A stretch of 11,680 bases of DNA. Origin: Acidimicrobium sp. BACL17 MAG-120823-bin42 (GTDB lineage Bacteria; Actinomycetota; Acidimicrobiia; Acidimicrobiales; Ilumatobacteraceae). The notes below the pieces were generated by a model that did not search any database, was not told the DNA's origin, and saw nothing but the letters and a program-made list of their open reading frames with translations. Below, one piece after another: positions 7,132 to 11,680 of the stretch. The position numbers and the translations under genes are program-made. Numbering within the stretch: the first letter of the stretch is position 1; every line of letters starts with the position of its first letter. The DNA lies in the NCBI GenBank assembly GCA_001438985.1, contig LIAZ01000018.1, positions 1 to 11,680 of the forward strand, read 5' to 3'.

Positions 7132-9153
7132 GTCGCGAAGTTCGCGTCGCAAATCTTTCATTTCATCGCGCAGTCGAGCGGCATATTCAAACTTCAATTC
7201 CGATGCCGCGAGGTTCATTTCTTCCTCAAGGGTTTGAATGAGGCGGCCAAGCTCCTGCTGCGGCAATGACCGAAGTTCATTTACCACCTTTTCACGTTCA
7301 CGGTCGCGACGGCCGTTCCTTGTGGTTGGTGTCGCTCCTTCGGACGGTCGCAGCACCGACAAAATGTCACCCACAGCCTTACGAATGGTCTGGGGATCAA
7401 TGTTGTGTTCCTTGTTGTAGGCAATTTGACGCTCTCGACGGCGTTGTGTTTCTCCAATCGCACGATCCATGGACGGGGTGCGCTTATCGGCATACATCAC
7501 CACTTGTCCATTTACATTTCGCGCAGCACGACCGATCATCTGAATGAGCGATGTTTCGCTGCGGAGAAACCCTTCCTTGTCCGCATCGAGGATGGCCACA
7601 AGTGACACTTCAGGCAAGTCCAAACCTTCGCGGAGCAAATTGATTCCCACCAGCACATCAAACTCCCCCAGTCTGAGTGCCCGTAAAATTTCAATTCGCT
7701 GGATCGTGTCAATGTTGGAATGCAAGTAGCGCACCTTAAGTCCTTGCTCAAGTAGATACTCGCTCAGATCTTCGGCCATTTTCTTTGTCAAGGTGGTAAT
7801 GAGCACGCGATCACCCACCTCAACTCTTCCGTTAACCATTTCAATAATGTCATCGATCTGACCCTTAGTTGGTCTCACAATGACTTCCGGATCGACCAGA
7901 CCTGTTGGTCTCACAATCTGTTCAACTACCTGTTGACTCGTTGCAATCTCAAACTTTGCTGGTGTGGCAGACAGAAACACACACTGGTTGATGCGCTGCA
8001 TTGCTTCTTCAAATTGCAATGGCCTGTTATCCGCCGCAGATGGCAATCGGAATCCATGTTCAATCAGCGTCGCTTTCCTGCTGCGATCCCCTGCAAACTG
8101 GCCATGTAATTGGGGAATGGTCACGTGACTTTCATCCACGACGAGCAAGTAGTCATCGGGGAAATAGTCCAACAACGTGAACGGTGGTTCTCCAGGTGAG
8201 CGACCATCAATATGCATTGAGTAGTTCTCAATGCCATTACAGAATCCGACTTCAGCAATCATCTCGAGGTCATATTGAGTGCGCATTCTGAGGCGCTGTG
8301 CTTCGAGTAGTTTTCCTTCAACTTCAAATTGCTTCAGACGAACTTGCAACTCGTGTTCGATGCCAACGACTGCTTTCCTCATCCGTTCGTCGCCCGCTAC
8401 ATAGTGTGTTGCAGGAAAAATCAAGACTTCGTTCATATCATTAACGGTCTCGCCTGTAAGCGCATCAATAATGGTGATGCGCTCAACCGTGTCACCGAAC
8501 ATTTCAATTCTCGTGACAGTTTCGTCATAGGCAGGCTGTATCTCAATCGTGTCTCCACGCACCCTGAAATTTCCACGCCCAAGAGTCATGTCATTTCTGT
8601 CGTATTGCAGATCTACCAGCCGACGCAAGATACTGCGTTGGTCGTAATCAACACCGACATGCAGTTCAAGCAGGTTTCCTCTGTACTCTTCCGGATTACC
8701 CATTCCATAAATACAGCTCACCGATGCAACAACAATCGTGTCGCGTCGCGTGAGTAATGCAGCGGTGGCCGAATGCCTCAATCGATCAATCTCATCGTTG
8801 ACCGAGGAATCCTTCTCGATAAACGTGTCAGATGATGCGATGTACGCCTCGGGTTGGTAATAGTCGTAGTAGCTAACGAAATACTCAACACGATTCTTCG
8901 GGAAGAACTCCTTCATCTCCTGAGCCAGCTGTGCAGCGAGACTTTTATTCGGCGCAAGAATTAAAGTTGGGCGCTGAACCTTCTCAATAGTCCAGGCAAT
9001 CGTTGCCGACTTTCCGGACCCAGTGATTCCTAACAATGTCTGGAATCGATCTCCACGCTCTATCCCCTCAGCGAGTTGAGAAATTGCCCGAGGTTGATCA
9101 CCAGCAGGTTGATAATCGGAGACAACAACAAATCGCTGTTGATCAACTGTCAT
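7123..9153 (-). CDS. uvrB: UvrABC system protein B (excinuclease helicase-like subunit)
   Basis: UvrB is the damage-verifying superfamily 2 ATPase that UvrA loads on DNA and that recruits UvrC. The 676-residue protein is full length. It shows Walker A GITGSGKS (42-49), the lesion-probing beta-hairpin region YFVSYYDYYQPEAY (91-104), the DESH motif II (340-343), FLSATP motif III (393-398), INLLREGLDLPE (504-515) and the arginine-finger QMIGRAARN (538-546). The C-terminal UVR domain (about 633-672, EELGRLIQTLEEEM and following) is the partner of the UVR motif in UvrC. A basic, low-complexity linker (about 603-625) precedes it. The ATG shares one base with the coaE stop (TAATG), so translation is probably coupled. 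A purine-rich AGAAGAG 8-14 bases upstream is the nearest thing to a Shine-Dalgarno sequence among these genes. uvrA and uvrC follow on the same strand. Confidence 0.98.
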   Translation of the reverse strand: MTVDQQRFVVVSDYQPAGDQPRAISQLAEGIERGDRFQTLLGITGSGKSATIAWTIEKVQRPTLILAPNKSLAAQLAQEMKEFFPKNRVEYFVSYYDYYQPEAYIASSDTFIEKDSSVNDEIDRLRHSATAALLTRRDTIVVASVSCIYGMGNPEEYRGNLLELHVGVDYDQRSILRRLVDLQYDRNDMTLGRGNFRVRGDTIEIQPAYDETVTRIEMFGDTVERITIIDALTGETVNDMNEVLIFPATHYVAGDERMRKAVVGIEHELQVRLKQFEVEGKLLEAQRLRMRTQYDLEMIAEVGFCNGIENYSMHIDGRSPGEPPFTLLDYFPDDYLLVVDESHVTIPQLHGQFAGDRSRKATLIEHGFRLPSAADNRPLQFEEAMQRINQCVFLSATPAKFEIATSQQVVEQIVRPTGLVDPEVIVRPTKGQIDDIIEMVNGRVEVGDRVLITTLTKKMAEDLSEYLLEQGLKVRYLHSNIDTIQRIEILRALRLGEFDVLVGINLLREGLDLPEVSLVAILDADKEGFLRSETSLIQMIGRAARNVNGQVVMYADKRTPSMDRAIGETQRRRERQIAYNKEHNIDPQTIRKAVGDILSVLRPSEGATPTTRNGRRDREREKVVNELRSLPQQELGRLIQTLEEEMNLAASELKFEYAARLRDEMKDLRRELRDAK

Positions 9154-9785
9154 TACTTACTCTTCTGCATCAAAGATCCAGCACCTGCCTTTGCTTCAGG
9201 AAGTGTTGCAAACCAATCCCACAAGTCATCAATCTGTGCCTGCAACTCGGACAACTCGCCATTGTTGTCAATCACTCGGTCGGCAACGGACAAGCGCTGT
9301 TCACGTGTCGCCTGGCTGCTCATTCTTTTACGGGCATCGTCTTTATTCATCTTGCGGTGGCTGACCAAACGCGAGATAGCTGTCTCGGGATCAATGTCTA
9401 CGATCACCAATGCGGAAAAACCTGTCCGTGGATTCTCAACCAGTAGCGGCATATCCAAGACCACTATCTGTTGTGTATCGATCTGTTCGTGTACTTGACG
9501 CATGATTTCGTCGTTGATCGCAGGATGCATAATTCCGTTGAGCTGTTTCAATTTCTCAGCATCGTTGAAGACGATTTGTGCAACCTTTTGTCGATCCAAT
9601 TCGCCAGACGGCAACAACACATCGCCAAACGCGTGCACCATCTTTTCTAGTAAAGGTGAACCTTTCTGCTGCAATTGTTTCGCAATGGCATCGCCGTCAA
9701 TGATTAGCGCGCCTTTTTGAGCCAAACGCTGAGAGACCGAGGATTTTCCTGAGCCAATGGCCCCTGTCAAACCGATCAATTTCAT
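9153..9785 (-). CDS. coaE: Dephospho-CoA kinase
   Basis: CoaE phosphorylates the 3'-hydroxyl of dephospho-CoA with ATP, the last step of coenzyme A synthesis. The 210-residue cytosolic protein is of normal length. It has the P-loop GAIGSGKS (8-15), the acidic IIDGDAIAK (28-36), LNGIMHP (82-88), LDMPLLVE (110-117), and the lid and base-binding region RMSSQATREQRLSVADRVIDNNG (154-176), all typical of CoaE. The ATG at 9785 starts directly at MKLIGLTGAIGSGKS, leaving no room for a later start. It lies 58 bases downstream of rpsA, beyond a strong hairpin, and overlaps uvrB by one base. The rpsA-coaE pairing is common in actinobacteria. No Shine-Dalgarno sequence is visible; a TAATGT box ends 6 bases before the ATG. 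coaE is probably the first gene of the coaE-uvrB-uvrA-uvrC run if the hairpin reduces readthrough from rpsA. Confidence 0.97.
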   Translation of the reverse strand: MKLIGLTGAIGSGKSSVSQRLAQKGALIIDGDAIAKQLQQKGSPLLEKMVHAFGDVLLPSGELDRQKVAQIVFNDAEKLKQLNGIMHPAINDEIMRQVHEQIDTQQIVVLDMPLLVENPRTGFSALVIVDIDPETAISRLVSHRKMNKDDARKRMSSQATREQRLSVADRVIDNNGELSELQAQIDDLWDWFATLPEAKAGAGSLMQKSK

Positions 9786-9791
9786 AACGCC

Positions 9792-9797
9792 ACATTA
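9792..9797 (-). promoter_or_regulatory. Possible -10 box for coaE (leaderless)
   Basis: The minus strand reads TAATGT, fitting TANNNT, with 6 bases between it and the coaE ATG. It lies just downstream of the hairpin at 9806-9835, so it could restart transcription after rpsA. No recognisable -35 hexamer precedes it; that position falls in the hairpin. Inference only. Confidence 0.3.
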
Positions 9798-9805
9798 GGC
9801 AACTG

Positions 9806-9835
9806 TGTTGCGCTCGCCCCCCGACGAGCGCAACA
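9806..9835 (-). terminator. Strong hairpin after rpsA (terminator or mRNA-stabilising stem)
   Basis: On the minus strand TGTTGCGCTCG (9835-9825) and CGAGCGCAACA (9816-9806) form a perfect 11-bp stem around an 8-base loop TCGGGGGG. It starts 8 bases after the rpsA stop. The bases following it carry no T-tract, so it is not a textbook intrinsic terminator. It may be a T-less actinobacterial terminator, an attenuating stem that separates the abundant rpsA message from coaE-uvr, or a 3'-end protecting structure. Confidence 0.7.
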
Positions 9836-9843
9836 TCAGACCC

Positions 9844-11169
9844 CTATGCGCTTGGTGCTTCTGGAGCGGCGGCTTCTACCGTGGCAGCTTCTGCAGGTGC
9901 ATCAGTTGTGGCTGCAGAGTCAAAATACTCGGCCCATGCTGCTTCACGTGCGCTGTCATCGCCACCAACCCAGTTGCCTTGATCGTCAACTTGGAATTGA
10001 CCGCGATATTCCTCTGCAAGTTCGCCACCTTCGGCGGCCTGTTTGATCGACAAGCTAATGCGTCGGCGTGCGAGGTCGAGATCGATGATCTTGACCCACA
10101 ACTCTTCTCCTGGCGTGACAACTTGCTCCGGCGCTTCGACATGATGTGCAGACATTTCTGAAATGTGCACAAGACCTTCGATGCCATCGCCAACCTGTAC
10201 GAATGCTCCAAATGGAACCAACTTCGTAACGCGGCCATAAACCAGCTGTTGCACTTGGTGACCGTTGGCAAATTCTTGCCACGGGTCTTGTTGGGTTGCC
10301 TTCAATGACAGGCTGATTCGCTCACGGTCCATGTCAACTTCGAGCACCTTGACGGTTACTTCGTCACCGATATTGACAACAGCAGTCGGGTTGTCTACAT
10401 GCTTCCATGACAATTCGGAAACGTGGATCAAACCATCCATGCCGCCCAAATCGACGAACGCGCCGAAGGCGACAACACTCGAAATGCGACCGCTACGAAC
10501 TTCGCCAACCTTGAGATGCGTCAAGAACTCATCACGAGCGCCTCGCTGATTTTGTTCGAGCAATGTACGACGCGACAACACAACATTGTTTCGATTGCGA
10601 TCAAGCTCAAGAATCTTTGCAGTGATGCGCTGTCCGATGTATGGAGCAAGGTCACGAACACGACGAAGTTCAACCAATGATGCTGGCAGGAACCCGCGAA
10701 GACCGATGTCGACGATCAGGCCGCCCTTAACAACTTCGATTACGAGGCCTTCAACGGTTCCATCAACTGCCTTAACCTTTTCGATGTCGCCCCATGCACG
10801 CTCGTATTGAGCACGCTTCTTTGACAACAACAAACGACCCTCTTTGTCCTCAAGAGTAAGAACAAGTGTCTCGATTTTTTCGCCCAATTTGACGATTTCG
10901 TTTGGATCGATGTCATTACGAATTGAAAGCTCGCGAGCAAGAATGACTCCCTCGGTCTTGTAACCGATTTCTACGAGTACTTCGTCGCGTGTGATGCGAA
11001 CAACTGTTCCAGTTACCAACTGGCCATCTTTAAGTTCAACAAGTGTGCCGCTAATGGCATCAGCAAAAGATTGCGAGAGATCGCGCTCAGTGATCTGTCG
11101 AGGTGTGTAATTGCCTTCGGAATCGAAGGTTCCCATTGGTGGGGATTGCAGTGTCTGCAGGTCGGACAT
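9844..11169 (-). CDS. rpsA: 30S ribosomal protein S1
   Basis: S1 is the RNA-binding protein of the small ribosomal subunit that helps bind and unfold mRNA. The 441-residue protein has four S1 (OB-fold) repeats at about residues 49-118, 135-203, 222-290 and 307-375, the four-repeat architecture of actinobacterial S1 rather than the six of E. coli. Blocks such as RDEVLVEIGYKTEGV, DIGLRGFLPASLVE, FGAFVDLGGMDGLIHVSELSW and FGAFVQVGDGIEGLVHISE are near-universal in the phylum. The tail (about 383-441) is unstructured-looking, acidic and ends in an Ala/Glu/Pro-rich stretch. An N-terminal segment of about 30 residues precedes the first domain. The ATG at 11169 has only a weak GAAAG purine run about 10 bases upstream. 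The 80-base upstream gap holds a possible promoter and two hairpins, and a strong hairpin follows the stop. S1 is abundant, so a strong dedicated promoter is expected. Confidence 0.98.
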   Translation of the reverse strand: MSDLQTLQSPPMGTFDSEGNYTPRQITERDLSQSFADAISGTLVELKDGQLVTGTVVRITRDEVLVEIGYKTEGVILARELSIRNDIDPNEIVKLGEKIETLVLTLEDKEGRLLLSKKRAQYERAWGDIEKVKAVDGTVEGLVIEVVKGGLIVDIGLRGFLPASLVELRRVRDLAPYIGQRITAKILELDRNRNNVVLSRRTLLEQNQRGARDEFLTHLKVGEVRSGRISSVVAFGAFVDLGGMDGLIHVSELSWKHVDNPTAVVNIGDEVTVKVLEVDMDRERISLSLKATQQDPWQEFANGHQVQQLVYGRVTKLVPFGAFVQVGDGIEGLVHISEMSAHHVEAPEQVVTPGEELWVKIIDLDLARRRISLSIKQAAEGGELAEEYRGQFQVDDQGNWVGGDDSAREAAWAEYFDSAATTDAPAEAATVEAAAPEAPSA

Positions 11170-11201
11170 GATGTGTACTTTCGGTGGATAGGAGAGATGG
11201 T

Positions 11202-11215
11202 CCCTCTTGCGAGGG
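11202..11215 (-). promoter_or_regulatory. Leader hairpin with GCAA tetraloop before rpsA
   Basis: The minus strand reads CCCTC-GCAA-GAGGG, a 5-bp stem closed by a GNRA-type tetraloop, ending 32 bases before the rpsA ATG. It is preceded almost immediately by a second hairpin (11218-11232). GNRA loops are a hallmark of folded RNA, but a 14-base element can arise by chance. A role in rpsA control or mRNA stability is inference. Confidence 0.45.
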
Positions 11216-11217
11216 GC

Positions 11218-11232
11218 CCTACCGGCGGTAGG
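11218..11232 (-). promoter_or_regulatory. Leader hairpin 5' of rpsA (near-perfect palindrome)
   Basis: The minus strand reads CCTACC-GCC-GGTAGG, a 6-bp stem with a 3-base loop; as DNA it is a 7-bp inverted repeat around one central base. It could be an RNA hairpin at the 5' end of the rpsA leader or a protein-binding operator just downstream of the possible promoter at 11244-11252. No T-tract follows, so termination of the methyltransferase transcript is less likely. Confidence 0.45.
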
Positions 11233-11243
11233 ACAGGGTGTTT

Positions 11244-11252
11244 ACGCTATCA
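11244..11252 (-). promoter_or_regulatory. Possible extended -10 promoter box for rpsA
   Basis: The minus strand reads TGATAGCGT, matching TGnTANNNT; its TGA is the methyltransferase stop codon. Initiation about 7 bases downstream would give an rpsA leader of roughly 65-70 bases that begins with the two hairpins. No good -35 hexamer is visible about 17 bases upstream. Inference from pattern and position. Confidence 0.3.
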
Positions 11253-11680
11253 GTGAGTGACCGAAGTGGCCTTTGCGATCACCAAAAACTCGGGCAGATC
11301 GATACTGCAATCCGCAAGCGAATACTGGCCCGGCTCTACCCCTGAAATAGACACAACTTCAAAACCTGTCTGCCAGAATGCCAACCGCAGTTCCCGAGGT
11401 GTGTAGCAACCGGTCCATAAATCAACGGTCCGAGGCTCCCCTGCCTCATTGCGGATTTCGGTGCTCTCATGACAGATCCCTCTGGTGGCATCAAAATGAG
11501 ATGCTTCAAAGTGCTTCACCGCGAAATATGCATTAAACGCAGATAACACGACGACCCCGCCATCAACCAAACACGACCTAATTCCTTTCAGAATCTCGAC
11601 ATCATGCTGATCATCGAGCATCAAGCCAAACGCACCCTGGCACAGACACACAACAAGATCGAACCGATGATGCAGATCGT
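11250..11680 (-). CDS. Class I SAM-dependent methyltransferase, C-terminal part (5' end outside window)
   Basis: The last 142 codons of a gene entering from the right edge are visible; the start and the SAM-binding glycine-rich motif I lie outside. The visible part begins with an FDLVVCLCQGAFGLM segment, which fits the motif following the central beta strands of a class I methyltransferase, then a helix (DVEILKGIRSCLVDGG) and the strand VVVLSAFNAYFAVKH, the usual post-motif layout. A later segment (PRTVDLWTGCYTPRELRLAFWQTGFEVV, given here as its key parts) matches the common 'response to a changed last helix-strand pair' end of such enzymes. The substrate cannot be told; small molecule, lipid or protein are all possible. 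From memory, actinobacteria often have a methyltransferase gene of this type upstream of rpsA, but I could not check this. It ends 80 bases before rpsA, and its stop overlaps a possible rpsA promoter. Confidence 0.82.
   Translation of the reverse strand, partial: DLHHRFDLVVCLCQGAFGLMLDDQHDVEILKGIRSCLVDGGVVVLSAFNAYFAVKHFEASHFDATRGICHESTEIRNEAGEPRTVDLWTGCYTPRELRLAFWQTGFEVVSISGVEPGQYSLADCSIDLPEFLVIAKATSVTH

Noticed and set aside
7868..7917. 14-base exact direct repeat GTTGGTCTCACAAT (7868-7881 and 7904-7917)
   Set aside because: The copies are 36 bases apart, in frame, and encode two IVRPT-like segments that belong to a conserved UvrB region; similar codon choice explains the match.
8329..8757. 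Plus-strand open frame of 142 codons inside uvrB
   Set aside because: It is fully antisense to the conserved core of uvrB, its protein resembles no family I know, and no neighbouring gene lies on the plus strand.
7102..9180. Possible LexA (SOS) box upstream of uvrA or uvrB
   Set aside because: I looked by eye for a GAAC-n4-GTTC-like palindrome near the two starts and saw none; a weight-matrix scan would be needed to be sure.
11202..11232. The two hairpins as an intrinsic terminator of the methyltransferase gene
   Set aside because: Neither stem is followed by a T-tract on the minus strand and the stems are short; a leader or operator role for rpsA is at least as likely.

Overview
This window looks like an ordinary, compact housekeeping locus from an actinobacterium with a moderate base composition (about half G+C, judged by eye). 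The protein sequences, especially RpsA, UvrC and RapZ, read as actinobacterial. The wording of UvrC and Pgk suggests an Acidimicrobiia-like freshwater or marine lineage, but that placement is inference from remembered family sequences, not from a search. All nine genes lie on the minus strand; I see no convincing gene on the plus strand and no gene-free stretch longer than about 80 bases. Transcription therefore runs from high to low coordinates.

In transcription order the layout is: the 3' part of a SAM-dependent methyltransferase gene (11680-11250, truncated by the window edge); an 80-base intergenic leader with two small hairpins and a possible promoter; rpsA (ribosomal protein S1); a strong hairpin; coaE (last step of coenzyme A synthesis); uvrB, uvrA and uvrC in tight succession; rapZ; gap; and the first 148 codons of pgk, cut by the other edge.

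The three consecutive uvr genes encode the whole damage-recognition and incision machinery of nucleotide excision repair: UvrA2 finds the lesion, UvrB verifies it and UvrC cuts on both sides. Downstream, gap and pgk are consecutive glycolytic steps, and rapZ encodes a P-loop/RNA-binding regulator that many bacteria keep next to yvcK and whiA. From general knowledge, actinobacteria commonly carry rpsA, coaE, uvrB, uvrA, uvrC, rapZ, yvcK, whiA, gap and pgk in this order with other genes interspersed. The version here looks compressed: spacings are mostly 0-30 bases and rapZ abuts gap with no yvcK or whiA between.

I found no defence system, mobile element, CRISPR array, tRNA or rRNA, and I do not think the window holds a new biological system. 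The points worth a second look are small and mostly at gene junctions: the missing yvcK-whiA pair, an 8-base inverted repeat that frames the rapZ stop and the gap start, TANNNT boxes 6-8 bases before four start codons that would fit leaderless transcripts, a strong hairpin without a T-tract between rpsA and coaE, two adjacent hairpins in the rpsA leader, and an 11-base tandem duplication between uvrB and uvrA.
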